Below, piece after piece: positions 1-8,536 of a DNA stretch of 64,000 bases (positions are counted from its first letter, which is position 1; each line of letters starts with the position of its first letter). The stretch is from Fundidesulfovibrio soli. GTDB taxonomy: Bacteria > Desulfobacterota > Desulfovibrionia > Desulfovibrionales > Desulfovibrionaceae. The notes beneath the pieces are model-generated. The model ran no database searches. It was not told the origin of the DNA and worked only from the letters and a program-made list of their open reading frames with translations. Location: assembly GCF_022808695.1 (NCBI RefSeq), contig NZ_JAKZKW010000006.1, positions 62,001-126,000 on the forward strand, written 5' to 3'. The translations under genes were made by a program, and so were the position numbers.

Positions 1-2
1 AA

Positions 3-1241
3 GGGATGCGGGTGCTGGCCATTGCCAGGAAGATCATGCCCGCCGGGGTCCAGACGTTGCATCACGAGAACCTGTCGGAGGGCCTCGAATTCCTCGGCCT
101 GCAGGGCATGATCGACCCGCCAAGGCCCGAGGCGATACAGGCCGTGGCCTCCTTCAAGAAGGCTGGCGTCCAGGTGAAGATGATCACGGGAGACCACGCC
201 CTGACTGCGGCCGCGATCGGCGGCGTCTTCGGGTTGGGCGGCGATTCCTGCAGCAACCCCGCCACCTGCGACTATCTCACTGGGGCGCAGATGGCGAAGC
301 TGTCTGACGCGGAGCTCGAAGAGAAGGCCCGCTCCATCGGCATATTCGCCCGCGTGGACCCGGATCAGAAGCTCCGGCTTGTGACGGCGCTCCAGAAGAG
401 GGACGAGATCGTGGCCATGACAGGGGACGGGGTCAACGACGCTCCGGCGCTCCGCCAGGCCGACATCGGCGTGGCCATGGGGCGGGGCGGGACCGAGGCC
501 GCCAAGGAGGCCGCGGACATCGTCCTCACCGACGACAACTTCGCGACGATCGAGGCCGCTGTGGAGGAGGGCAGGGGCGTCTACGACAACCTCTTGAAGT
601 TCATCGTCTGGACCCTGCCCACGAACCTTGGCGAAGGGCTTGTCATCCTCGTGGCCGTGCTTCTGGGGGGAGCGTTGCCGATCCTGCCGGTGCAGATACT
701 GTGGATCAACATGACGACCGCCGTGTTTCTCGGCATGACGCTCGCCTTCGAGCCCAAGGAGCCGGGACTCATGGACAGGCCCCCGCGCAAGGCCGACCAT
801 CCGATCCTCGACCGCGAGCTTTTCCAAAGAATCGTCCTGGTGGGCGGCATCCTGCTGCTTGCCGCCTTCGGGCTGTTCAAATGGGAGCTGGCCGCCAGCG
901 GCAGCGAGGCTCAGGCCAGGACTGTGGCCGTGAACGTCTTCGTGATCGTCGAGACGTTTTACCTCTTCAACAGTCGCTCATTCAGGAGATCCCCTTTCGC
1001 CCTCGGCTTCTGGAGCAACCCCTGGGTTCTCGGGGGAACGGCGCTGATGATGGCGCTGCAGGCGTTGTTCACCTATGCTCCGGTCATGAACGTCATGTTC
1101 CATTCGGCGCCCGTCGGCCTTGCGAGTTGGGCCAAGGCCGGAGCCGTGGGGCTGATCGCCTATTTCGTGGTCGAAATCGACAAGGGCGTCCGGTTCAAGC
1201 GGCAACGGCAGGACGGCTTCCAGTCGGGCTTCAGAAGGTAG
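3..1241 (+). CDS. P-type cation-transporting ATPase, C-terminal part (5' end outside window)
   Basis: This is the C-terminal ~410 residues of a P-type ATPase that pumps a cation across the inner membrane. The reading frame is open to the window edge, so the start and the DKTGT phosphorylation site lie upstream. Visible are the hinge motif MTGDGVNDAPAL, the upstream KMITGDH segment typical of the P domain, and then about six hydrophobic segments with a polar ILWINMTTAVFLG helix, as in P2-type (Ca/Mg/Na-like) pumps. The heavy-metal type has a different C-terminal arrangement. The ion cannot be read from this fragment. The stop lies 14 nt before the next gene, so the two are probably co-transcribed. 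Confidence 0.9.
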   Translation, partial: GMRVLAIARKIMPAGVQTLHHENLSEGLEFLGLQGMIDPPRPEAIQAVASFKKAGVQVKMITGDHALTAAAIGGVFGLGGDSCSNPATCDYLTGAQMAKLSDAELEEKARSIGIFARVDPDQKLRLVTALQKRDEIVAMTGDGVNDAPALRQADIGVAMGRGGTEAAKEAADIVLTDDNFATIEAAVEEGRGVYDNLLKFIVWTLPTNLGEGLVILVAVLLGGALPILPVQILWINMTTAVFLGMTLAFEPKEPGLMDRPPRKADHPILDRELFQRIVLVGGILLLAAFGLFKWELAASGSEAQARTVAVNVFVIVETFYLFNSRSFRRSPFALGFWSNPWVLGGTALMMALQALFTYAPVMNVMFHSAPVGLASWAKAGAVGLIAYFVVEIDKGVRFKRQRQDGFQSGFRR

Positions 1242-1255
1242 GGGGGAGTTCTCCA

Positions 1256-2680
1256 GTGCTGACGACCTCACGGTTCCACCTGCGCATGTGGCCCGTTTGG
1301 GTGTCGACCGGGGCGCTGCTGCTGCTCTGGCTGGGTTGCAAGTGGGCCTATGACGACTGGTTCGACGACGGGTACAAGTACGTCGCCAAGGCCGCCTCCC
1401 TGAGCGCCACGGCGTTGATGTGCTGGTGCGTCGTCCTTTCCGCCAGGTTCAGAGTCATGGAGGATCATTTCGGCGGCCTGGACAAGGTCTATCAGGTCCA
1501 CAAGCGGCTCGGCAAAGCGCTCTGCCTGGTGATCGCGCTGCATCCCGCCTTCCTCGCGGCGCACAGGCTCCCGGATCCGGTGGCTTTTCTCTCCTATTTC
1601 ACGCCGGCCTTGAATCCTGCCGACTCCTATTCACTCGGCCTGTACGCCGGGACCGCGGCGATGATCCTGCTGTACGCCCTGGTCGGGATATCGCTGCGGC
1701 TCTTCATGCGATACGACCAATGGAAGCGCCTGCATGAGCTTCTCGGGCCTGTGTTCGTGGTCGTCATGGTCCATGTGTATCTGGTCCATGCGGATGTGGC
1801 CCGCTACGCCCCCTTGCGCGTCACCTTCTGGGCCATGCTCCTGGTGTCTGCCGCGTCATGGGTGTACATCCGCTTTCTATACGGGCGGTTCGGCCCCCGC
1901 CATGCGTATGAGATCGAGCGGATCGAATCCATAGGCGAAGTCCGGGAGCTGACACTTCGCCCCCTGGGCAGCCCAATGAACTTCAAGGCCAGTCAGTTCG
2001 TCTACCTGGTGATCCGCAAGCCTTCCATTTCGCCGGAACCCCATCCGTATTCGATAGCCTCGGGCTACTCGCTCGACGGCCGTTTCAAGCTGGGCATCAA
2101 GGAGGCCGGTGACCACACGCGCTCGCTCGGCCGCCTCAAGGCCGGCGACAGGGCAGACGTGTACGGACCCTATGGGAGATTCAGCCAGCCCTTCTTCTCC
2201 AGAGGCATGGACTGCGTCTTCATCGGGGCGGGGATCGGCATAACCCCGTTCATCGGCATGTGGCATGTGGCACTGCATACTGAGGAGCGGTTGCGCTCGC
2301 TGGAGATGGACGCCTTGCTCAAGGCCCGGCACCCCGAGCTTTCCGGCGACTGGAAAGCTCCCAGGATCACTCTGTTTTACATCTGCAAGGACCGGACGGA
2401 AGCCAGCTTCGACGACGACATCCTGGCCCAGGTCGCCTCAAGCCCGTTCGGCGGCCAGGAATCCGCCAGGCGCGCAGGTTACGAGTACGTCCTGCATGAG
2501 AGCAGGCAATCGGGGCGCTTCGGCGTCGAGCACATCGAGAGGGCCGTCGGGGAGCGGTTTGCCGGGCGATTGTTCTTTCTGTGCGGCCCGACGACGATGA
2601 TGGAGTCGCTCTGCTCCCAGTTGCTGAGGTGCGGCGTGTCGCCGCGCGACATCATCGTCGAGGATTTCAACCTTGTGTAA
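1256..2680 (+). CDS. Ferric-reductase-like transmembrane flavoprotein (FAD/NAD-binding)
   Basis: A 474-residue membrane oxidoreductase of the ferric reductase/NADPH oxidase type. Residues ~10-205 form about six membrane helices with histidines (ALHPAFLAAH; HELLGPVFVVVMVH) that could ligate haem. The cytoplasmic C-terminal half has an FAD-binding motif HPYSIAS (~263), a nucleotide-binding GAGIGITPF (~324) and CGPTTMM (~443) near the C-terminus, as in ferredoxin-NADP reductases. The start chosen is GTG at 1256 because GGGGGGAG lies 7 nt upstream. An in-frame ATG at 1286 is the alternative. The reading frame stays open far upstream inside the ATPase gene, but that stretch is out-of-frame shadow. 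The electron acceptor is unknown. Its place behind a cation pump suggests a role in metal or redox handling, which is inference. Confidence 0.85.
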   Translation: MLTTSRFHLRMWPVWVSTGALLLLWLGCKWAYDDWFDDGYKYVAKAASLSATALMCWCVVLSARFRVMEDHFGGLDKVYQVHKRLGKALCLVIALHPAFLAAHRLPDPVAFLSYFTPALNPADSYSLGLYAGTAAMILLYALVGISLRLFMRYDQWKRLHELLGPVFVVVMVHVYLVHADVARYAPLRVTFWAMLLVSAASWVYIRFLYGRFGPRHAYEIERIESIGEVRELTLRPLGSPMNFKASQFVYLVIRKPSISPEPHPYSIASGYSLDGRFKLGIKEAGDHTRSLGRLKAGDRADVYGPYGRFSQPFFSRGMDCVFIGAGIGITPFIGMWHVALHTEERLRSLEMDALLKARHPELSGDWKAPRITLFYICKDRTEASFDDDILAQVASSPFGGQESARRAGYEYVLHESRQSGRFGVEHIERAVGERFAGRLFFLCGPTTMMESLCSQLLRCGVSPRDIIVEDFNLV

Positions 2681-2736
2681 TACTGCAGGCGCGTTGCAAC
2701 CAGCAGGGGTGTCGATTCCTCCGGCGGGAGGTGCTG

Positions 2737-2764
2737 TTGACACGGAGAGTGGGCGCATTACTAG
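2737..2764 (+). promoter_or_regulatory. Sigma70-like promoter for the FKBP-methyltransferase gene
   Basis: TTGACA (2737-2742) and TACTAG (2759-2764) are separated by 16 nt. This would place the transcription start near 2771, about 57 nt before the TTG start codon at 2828. It is the only good promoter match in the gap. Confidence 0.5.
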
Positions 2765-2777
2765 TCATGATGACGGA

Positions 2778-2789
2778 TTGTTCGAACAA
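2778..2789. promoter_or_regulatory. Perfect 12-bp palindrome, candidate operator
   Basis: TTGTTCGAACAA is a perfect inverted repeat lying just downstream of the predicted -10 box, in the usual position of a repressor site. No regulator can be named from the sequence. Confidence 0.4.
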
Positions 2790-2827
2790 CCTTTGAACCC
2801 AATTCAGGGTGAGCAAAGAAGGAGACA

Positions 2828-4048
2828 TTGATCCGCTTAAGCGAGAACACTCACGCCACTCTCGATCTGACCATCACCTGGCAAGGCCCCGAGGCCCTGC
2901 ATGAAGAACGCTATCTGCTGCGCAACGCCAACCCCTGGAGGGACATCTATCCTCCGGGCGTCAAGGAAGCCATCACCGGCCTTCGCCCCGGGGAAAAAGC
3001 CGCCTTCGACTACGCCCCAGGGGCTGTCATGCCTGACTGGGACGAGCGGTTGGTACGCTCCCTGCCGCGAAAATCATTCAAACCGCAGTCGGCTCAACAC
3101 CGCGAGATACAACCGCAAGTCGGCCGTTTCTATCCCCAAGGCTTCTTTGAGGGGCTGCCTGGCGTGCTTCCCCAGAATATCCGGCCCGCCCGCGTCCTGG
3201 ATGCGTCGCCGGACGGCCTCACCATTGACCTGAACCACCCCATGGCCGGCCGGTTCTTGCGCCTGGCGGTTGAGGTGGCCGACGTGCGCCCCAAACCCGG
3301 TGACACCGGCGGGGCGCTCAGCCACATCGTGGAGCGCGTCTGCGACTTCGGCCCGGGGATGCAGGCCTGCCTCCGTGACGGCAGGCCGACGATCTTTGAA
3401 GCCCCAGGGGCCCTGAGGCGAAAGGATGACGGCCCCGACGGCCTGTTCTACGCCTCGCCGAGGATGGTCAACCACGTGGACGCCCAGGCATCGGCGCATC
3501 TGGCGGGAATCCACGCAAGGTTTGTCGAGCCGGGGGCGCTGGTCCTCGATCTCATGTCGAGTTTCGCCACGCATCTGCCCTCCGGCCACCCCGCGCGCGT
3601 CGTGGGCCTGGGCCTCAACCGCGAGGAAATGGCCGCCAACCCCCGTCTCGTTGACCATGTCGTCCAGGACCTGAACGCGGACCCTCGGCTCCCCTTTGGG
3701 CCGGGCGCATTCGACGCGGTCCTGATCAGCCTGTCCCTCGAGTATCTGATCCAGCCAGCCGGGATCATCGCCGAGTGCGCCAGGGTCCTCAAACCCGGCG
3801 GCAGGCTGCTAGTCGGCTTTTCTGACCGTTATTTCCCGACCAAGGCCATAGCCGTGTGGAGCGAGCTTCACGAATTCGAGCGCGTGGGGTTCGTCAGCCA
3901 ACTCATCAGCGAATCCAGGCTGTTCACAGAGCTTTCAACCCATTCCGTGCGCAATTGGTGGCGGCCGGTCGATGACCCGCATTTCCCCAAGCTGCTGACG
4001 AGCGACCCCGTCTTCGTGGTGGCCGGATCGCGCGTCGGCGGTGTTTAG
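2828..4048 (+). CDS. Fusion of SlyD/FKBP-like domain and class I SAM methyltransferase
   Basis: A 406-residue cytoplasmic protein starting at TTG, with AAGAAGGAG 5-12 nt upstream. Residues ~1-150 resemble an FKBP/SlyD-type peptidyl-prolyl isomerase: a FYPQGFFEG stretch precedes DLNHPMAG (~134), which matches the conserved NHPLAG turn of SlyD, followed by a beta strand ending VEVADVR. Residues ~225-400 have the order of strands of a Rossmann methyltransferase, with VLDLMSS (~239) at the position of the usual glycine-rich motif I, FDAVLISLSLEYL, and CARVLKPGGRLLVG (post-I motifs). Motif I lacks the GxG, so activity is uncertain. The substrate is unknown. Confidence 0.75.
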   Translation: MIRLSENTHATLDLTITWQGPEALHEERYLLRNANPWRDIYPPGVKEAITGLRPGEKAAFDYAPGAVMPDWDERLVRSLPRKSFKPQSAQHREIQPQVGRFYPQGFFEGLPGVLPQNIRPARVLDASPDGLTIDLNHPMAGRFLRLAVEVADVRPKPGDTGGALSHIVERVCDFGPGMQACLRDGRPTIFEAPGALRRKDDGPDGLFYASPRMVNHVDAQASAHLAGIHARFVEPGALVLDLMSSFATHLPSGHPARVVGLGLNREEMAANPRLVDHVVQDLNADPRLPFGPGAFDAVLISLSLEYLIQPAGIIAECARVLKPGGRLLVGFSDRYFPTKAIAVWSELHEFERVGFVSQLISESRLFTELSTHSVRNWWRPVDDPHFPKLLTSDPVFVVAGSRVGGV

Positions 4049-4627
4049 CCCGGCGCCCGCAGATCCGCCTATCCGCGATGCTGGGGCAAAGCACGTTTCC
4101 TTGGGGGGCCTCCAGGCCAGGCGGTTGGCTGGGGGCTCGATCCGGTGTCGTGGCCGTTTCCGCGCGGCATGCAAGGAAAGGCTCGCGGCCGAACCTGTGT
4201 CCTTGTATATATTGGATCAAAATGGGATGATTTGTGTATCTCGCCCTGCAATCCGCCAATGACATGAGTGTTCGGGGGCCATGTCTAGGGATTGAAACAG
4301 CCGAACTGCTTTGGTCGAAATTGATAATTTGCGTGACGGTGTCTGCGCCGGTGTGCGCTGTACGGAATTGCTGCAGAGGCTGAGCGGATGGTGAGCGCTA
4401 TGTTTTTATGGTGTTTTCAATGCTGCGTGCAGAGTGCAATGGAATTTGTGCATGGACTCTTGCGGCAAGATCACGCGTCTGCTACAGGATATGCTTAATA
4501 GGTATTCTCCCTGTAGAGATGATACCTTCAGACTCCCTGCTGTGCCGTCACCGGTGCGGGGCAGGGCGGCTGCGACAGCCACCCCGCCAATATCCACGAA
4601 TTGTCAACCGATTCAGGAGGTGATTGA
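4049..4627. other. Intergenic region without a convincing gene
   Basis: A 579-nt gap. Short open frames on both strands lack coding character and ribosome-binding sites. From about 4200 the composition is visibly more AT-rich than the flanks, which fits a promoter region for the NosL-like gene, but I could not fix one promoter. No hairpin terminator is obvious after the upstream gene. Confidence 0.5.
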
Positions 4628-5248
4628 ATGCGCTGTAAATCCATCATGCTCACGGCCTTGTTGGCGTGCTGTCTTTTTGTCTCTTCACCCGCTATGGCCC
4701 AGACGCCTCCCCCAGCCCAGGGCGGCATGCACGGTCAGCAGGCCCCAGCCGCCCAGGGGGGCATGCACGGCCACGGCGACATGGCCGGATCAGGCGACAT
4801 GGCCTCCATGGACCCCGACGTCAAAGCCCACCCCTCCTGCCCGCTGTGCGGCATGAACCGGGGCAAGTTCGCCCATTCGCGCATGCTTCTTGAATTCGAG
4901 GACGGCTCCTCCTATGGGGCCTGCTCCCTGCACTGCGCCGTACTGGAAATGGCCGTGAGCCTGGACAAGGTTCCGGTCAAAATCCTGGTGGGCGATTACG
5001 GCACAAAGAAGCTCATCGACGCCGAGAAGGCCTATTGGGTCCTCGGCGGCGACCAGACGGGCGTGATGAGCAAGCGGGCCAAGTGGGCCTTTGCGGACAA
5101 GGCCGCCGCGGAAGCATACATCAAGGCGCACGGCGGCAAGCTGGCCGATTTCGACGCCGTGATCCAGGCCGCCTTCGAGGACATGGCCGCGGACACCAAA
5201 ATGATCCGCGAGCGCCGCAAGATGATGAAGGCCAAGCAGGCTTCCTAA
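4628..5248 (+). CDS. NosL-like secreted metal-binding protein (copy 1)
   Basis: A 206-residue exported protein. The signal peptide ends at AMA-Q (~25). A His/Met-rich linker (GGMHGQQ, GGMHGHGDMAGSGDM) follows. The conserved domain has HPSCPLCGMNR (the CxxCGM motif of NosL copper chaperones), then MLLEFEDGSSYGACSLHCA. NosL proteins bind Cu(I) and help assemble copper enzymes in the periplasm, but no nos genes are near. AGGAGGTGATTG directly precedes the ATG. A paralogue lies at 41160-41750, with about 100 of 133 aligned residues identical by hand count. It stands alone between a gap and a terminator-like hairpin. The copper role is inferred from the family and from the His/Met-rich linker. Confidence 0.8.
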   Translation: MRCKSIMLTALLACCLFVSSPAMAQTPPPAQGGMHGQQAPAAQGGMHGHGDMAGSGDMASMDPDVKAHPSCPLCGMNRGKFAHSRMLLEFEDGSSYGACSLHCAVLEMAVSLDKVPVKILVGDYGTKKLIDAEKAYWVLGGDQTGVMSKRAKWAFADKAAAEAYIKAHGGKLADFDAVIQAAFEDMAADTKMIRERRKMMKAKQAS

Positions 5249-5268
5249 TCGTCCAATGTCGCAGAAAC

Positions 5269-5294
5269 GGGGCCAGGGTTGCCGCCCTGGCCCC
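5269..5294 (+). terminator. Hairpin after the NosL-like gene
   Basis: GGGGCCAGGG (5269-5278) pairs with CCCTGGCCCC (5285-5294) around a 6-nt loop, 20 nt after the stop codon. The following bases are only moderately T-rich, so termination strength is uncertain. Confidence 0.6.
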
Positions 5295-5434
5295 CAGATT
5301 TGCGGGATTCTCTTCCCTCCCAGCTTGATCCAGGGCTGGCAGGCGGCTTTCCGGCCGTGCCTGCGCCATCCGGCCCGCCCATTCCCTTGCGGCGGGGAAC
5401 ATGCTATTGATTCAGGACAAGGCCGTTTTCCAGC

Positions 5435-7702
5435 ATGTTCGTCTCCATCATGAACCACCAGGGCCCGTCCATGATCGCGTCCTTCTCCCGAATCCTCCGG
5501 TTGGCGGCATTGGCGGCAGTCCTGGCGCTGCTCGCCGCGCATGGCCGCGCGGAGGCCCAGGCGCAGCCGCAGAAGGCGGAGCCGCCTACCTCCCAGGCGT
5601 TTTCCTCCGCTCAGGAGCGCAGGCAGGTGCTGGTGCTGCACTCCTACCACAAGGGCCTGGCCTGGACCGACAGCGAGGACGCGGGCATCGGCTCGGTGCT
5701 CGAAGGCAAGCCGGGGCTGGAGGTGTTCACCGAATACATGGACGCCAAACGCTACGCCCAGCCCGCCGACAGCGAACGCCTGGCCACCTACTACGGCCGC
5801 AAGTACGCCAATTCCCGCTTCGACGTGATCATCGCTACCGACGACGACGCCTTCCAGTTCCTGCTGGCGCGGCGCGACACGCTGTTCCCCGGGGCGCAGG
5901 TGGTCTTCTGCGGGGTCAACTACTTCGACGAGGCCATGATCGCCCACAGCGCCGGGGCCTACACCGGCGTGGTGGAGGCCTACGACGTGCGCAGCACGTT
6001 GCGCGCGGCCCTCGCGCTGCACCCGGGCACCTACCGGCTGGTTGTCGTCAACGACCGCACCCCAACGGGGCAGGCCAACAAGAAGATATTGTCCGAAGTG
6101 CTGCCCGAGTTCGAGAAGAAGGTCAGCGTGGTCTACCTGGACGACCTGACCACCGACGAACTCCTGGCCAAGGTGCGCTCCCTGGCTCCGGGGGACATCG
6201 TCCTGCTCATGACCTTCAACCGGGACAAGGCCGGGCGCGTGCTGGACTACAATGAGTCCATCTCCCTGGTGGCGGGGCAGTCCAAGGTGCCCGTGTTCGG
6301 CGTGTGGGATTTCTATCTCGGGCGCGGCCTGACGGGCGGCATGATCACCAACGGGTTCGACCAGGGCCGTCTGGCTGCGCAGATGGCCATGCGCATCCTG
6401 GCGGGGGAGCGGGCGGGGAGCATCCCCGTGGTCAAGGAGAGCACCAACCGCTTCATGTTCGACTACGCCCAGCTCAAGCGCTTCGGCATCTCCCCCGAGT
6501 CGCTGCCGGAGGGCAGCACGGTCGTCAGCCGCCCCACCTCCTTCTACGAGGAGCACTCCGGCAAGGTGCTGGCCGTGGGCGTGGCCTTCCTGCTCATGTC
6601 CGGGATGCTGCTGGCGCTCTGGGTGAACATCCAGCGCCGCAAGCGCATCGAGGCAAGCCTGCGCGAGTCCGAGGAGAAGTTCGAGAAGATCTTCCGCCAC
6701 AGCCCGGACTGGATCGCCATCATGCGGCTCTCCGACGGCACCTATCTGGACGTCAACGACGCTTTCGAGAAGATCACCGGCTTCACCCGCGCCGAGGTGC
6801 TGGGCAAGACCGCGCTTGACATCGGCATCTATTCCAACCCCAAGGAGCGTTACGAGCTCGATGAAGCCTTCCTGCGCATGGGCCGCACCCAGATACAGGA
6901 GCTGCAATACCGCCTGAAGTCCGGCGAGGTCATCACGGTCGAGCGGGCGGGCGAACTGGTGGAGATCAGCGGAGAGAAATGCATCATCTCCATCGTGCGC
7001 GACATCACCAGCAAGAAACAGGCGGAACTGGCCCTCATCGAGACGGAAAAGCAGAAGAAGCTGCGCGCGGACGCCGAGATCAAGATGCTCCAGGCGCAGA
7101 TCAACCCCCATTTTCTGTTCAACGCCATCACCTCCATCATGTACTACATCCGTACGGACCCGGAGGTGGCCTACAACCTGCTCGTGAAGCTGGGGGATTT
7201 CTTCCGCAAGAACATCAAGCCCGGCGGCGCGAGCGTGCCCCTCTCCAAGGAGATAGACCACTGCGAGGACTACCTCTCCATCGAGCGCGCCCGCTTCGAG
7301 GAGAGGCTGCGCGTCAGCTACGACATCCATCCGGCCGCGCTGGACTGCCCCGTGCCGCCGCTGATCCTCCAGCCCCTGGTGGAAAACGCCCTGCGCCACG
7401 GCATCATGCCCAAGGAGGAGGGCGGTGAGATCGTCATCGGGGCACACCCCGAAGGCGGTGTCATCCGCATCTTCGTGCGCGACGACGGCGTGGGCATGGA
7501 TGCGGCCACCGTCGCCTCCCTGCTGGACGAGAGCGGCGGCGCTCCCCCGCGCAGGGGCACCGGTCTGGCCCTGCGCAACGTCAACGCGCGTCTGGTGGCC
7601 ATCCACGGCGCGCAACACGGCCTGAAGATCGAGAGCGCGCCGGGCGAGGGCACCACCATCTCCTTCACCATCCCGACCATCGTTCCGGTGACGCCGCAAT
7701 GA
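5435..7702 (+). CDS. LytS/YehU-type sensor histidine kinase with periplasmic binding-protein sensor and PAS domain
   Basis: A 755-residue membrane kinase. A signal-anchor lies near residues 13-40, then an extracytoplasmic domain (~60-370) resembling ABC-transporter substrate-binding proteins (QVLVLHSYHKGLAWT at its start). One membrane helix follows (~375-398), then a PAS domain (~410-525) and a LytS-type kinase core with the phospho-acceptor QINPHFLFN (His ~559) and the ATPase motifs LQPLVENALRHG and GTGLALRNVNARL. Its stop overlaps the LytTR regulator by 4 nt, so the pair is co-translated. In-frame ATGs at 5450 and 5471 are alternative starts. The one at 5471 gives the cleanest signal sequence. 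The ligand is unknown. The related E. coli BtsS and YpdA respond to pyruvate, and the downstream lactate genes make an organic acid a reasonable guess. Confidence 0.88.
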   Translation: MFVSIMNHQGPSMIASFSRILRLAALAAVLALLAAHGRAEAQAQPQKAEPPTSQAFSSAQERRQVLVLHSYHKGLAWTDSEDAGIGSVLEGKPGLEVFTEYMDAKRYAQPADSERLATYYGRKYANSRFDVIIATDDDAFQFLLARRDTLFPGAQVVFCGVNYFDEAMIAHSAGAYTGVVEAYDVRSTLRAALALHPGTYRLVVVNDRTPTGQANKKILSEVLPEFEKKVSVVYLDDLTTDELLAKVRSLAPGDIVLLMTFNRDKAGRVLDYNESISLVAGQSKVPVFGVWDFYLGRGLTGGMITNGFDQGRLAAQMAMRILAGERAGSIPVVKESTNRFMFDYAQLKRFGISPESLPEGSTVVSRPTSFYEEHSGKVLAVGVAFLLMSGMLLALWVNIQRRKRIEASLRESEEKFEKIFRHSPDWIAIMRLSDGTYLDVNDAFEKITGFTRAEVLGKTALDIGIYSNPKERYELDEAFLRMGRTQIQELQYRLKSGEVITVERAGELVEISGEKCIISIVRDITSKKQAELALIETEKQKKLRADAEIKMLQAQINPHFLFNAITSIMYYIRTDPEVAYNLLVKLGDFFRKNIKPGGASVPLSKEIDHCEDYLSIERARFEERLRVSYDIHPAALDCPVPPLILQPLVENALRHGIMPKEEGGEIVIGAHPEGGVIRIFVRDDGVGMDAATVASLLDESGGAPPRRGTGLALRNVNARLVAIHGAQHGLKIESAPGEGTTISFTIPTIVPVTPQ

Positions 7703-8445
7703 ACGTGTTCATCATCGACGACGAAGGCCCGGTGCGGCGCGAGTTGCGCTACCTGCTGGGGCGCATCGAGGACGTGACCGTGGTGGGGGAGGCGGCCAAC
7801 GGCACGGCTGCCATGCAGGAGCTGCGCACCCTGCAGCCCGACATGGTGTTCCTGGACATCCAGATGCCGGGGCTCTCCGGCGTGGAGCTCTCCTACCTGT
7901 TCGACGACCTGCCCCGGAAGCCGCTGCTCGTGTTCGTGACCGCCTACGAGGAGCACGCCGTGCAGGCCTTCGAGCTGGACGCCCTGGACTACATCCTCAA
8001 GCCCTTCACGCTGGACAGGCTGCGCAAGAGCATCGACAAGGCCCGGCGCTATCTGCGCCTGGACGAAGGCCAGCCAAGCCAGCCCGCGCCCGCCGCGGCT
8101 CCGCAGCAATTGGAGAAGCGCATCCCGCTCTACGACGGCGAGCGCATCGTGCCCACGCACCCCAGGCACATCTTCTACGTCTCCAGCGACGAGGGGCGCA
8201 TCACCGTGCACGCCGTTCACGGCCGCTACACGGCCAAGGCCACCATCGCCGAGTTGGAGGAGCGTCTGGCCCCGCACGGCTTCTTCCGCGCCCACCGCAG
8301 CCACCTGGTGAACCTGAACCACGTGGCGGAGATCATTCCCTGGTCCGGCGGCAGCTACAAGCTGATTATGAGCGACAAGGAACGCTCGGAGATTCTGGTC
8401 AGCCGCTACAACGCCAAGGACCTCAAAGCCCACTTCGACCTGTAG
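7699..8445 (+). CDS. LytTR-family response regulator
   Basis: A 248-residue regulator. The receiver domain (1-120) has the acidic pair IDDE, phospho-acceptor Asp53 in MVFLDIQMPG and the KPF lysine. The C-terminal LytTR DNA-binding domain (~145-245) has FYVSSDEGRITVH and HRSHLVNLNHV, typical of AlgR/LytR. The ATG overlaps the kinase TGA (ATGA). Proteins of this class bind pairs of direct repeats. A pair of TCCATTGG repeats 42 nt apart lies downstream, in front of lutC, and is a candidate target. Confidence 0.92.
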   Translation: MNVFIIDDEGPVRRELRYLLGRIEDVTVVGEAANGTAAMQELRTLQPDMVFLDIQMPGLSGVELSYLFDDLPRKPLLVFVTAYEEHAVQAFELDALDYILKPFTLDRLRKSIDKARRYLRLDEGQPSQPAPAAAPQQLEKRIPLYDGERIVPTHPRHIFYVSSDEGRITVHAVHGRYTAKATIAELEERLAPHGFFRAHRSHLVNLNHVAEIIPWSGGSYKLIMSDKERSEILVSRYNAKDLKAHFDL

Positions 8446-8454
8446 CCGCGCGGC

Positions 8455-8536
8455 GGGGAACGCCTCCGGCGGCCAGAGAGGGCGCTGCCCTGTCTGGACT
8501 CTCCCGCCAAAGGAACTTCGTTCCTTTGGAATCCTT
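8455..8536 (+). repeat. Two-hairpin 3'-end repeat, copy R1
   Basis: About 80 nt starting ~10 nt after the LytTR stop. Hairpin 1 is 8473-8497 (CCAGA/TCTGG outer stem). Hairpin 2 is CCAAAGGAAC (8507-8516), loop TTC, GTTCCTTTGG (8520-8529), followed by AATCCTT. Closely similar copies lie at 37882-37963 (same strand) and, without hairpin 1, at 38033-38079 (opposite strand). All three follow a stop codon in the sense orientation of the upstream gene. Confidence 0.8.

Noticed and set aside
4434-4856. 140-codon open frame overlapping the NosL-like gene
   Set aside because: Runs out of frame through the NosL coding sequence and is Pro/Arg/Thr-rich, typical of a GC-rich shadow frame.
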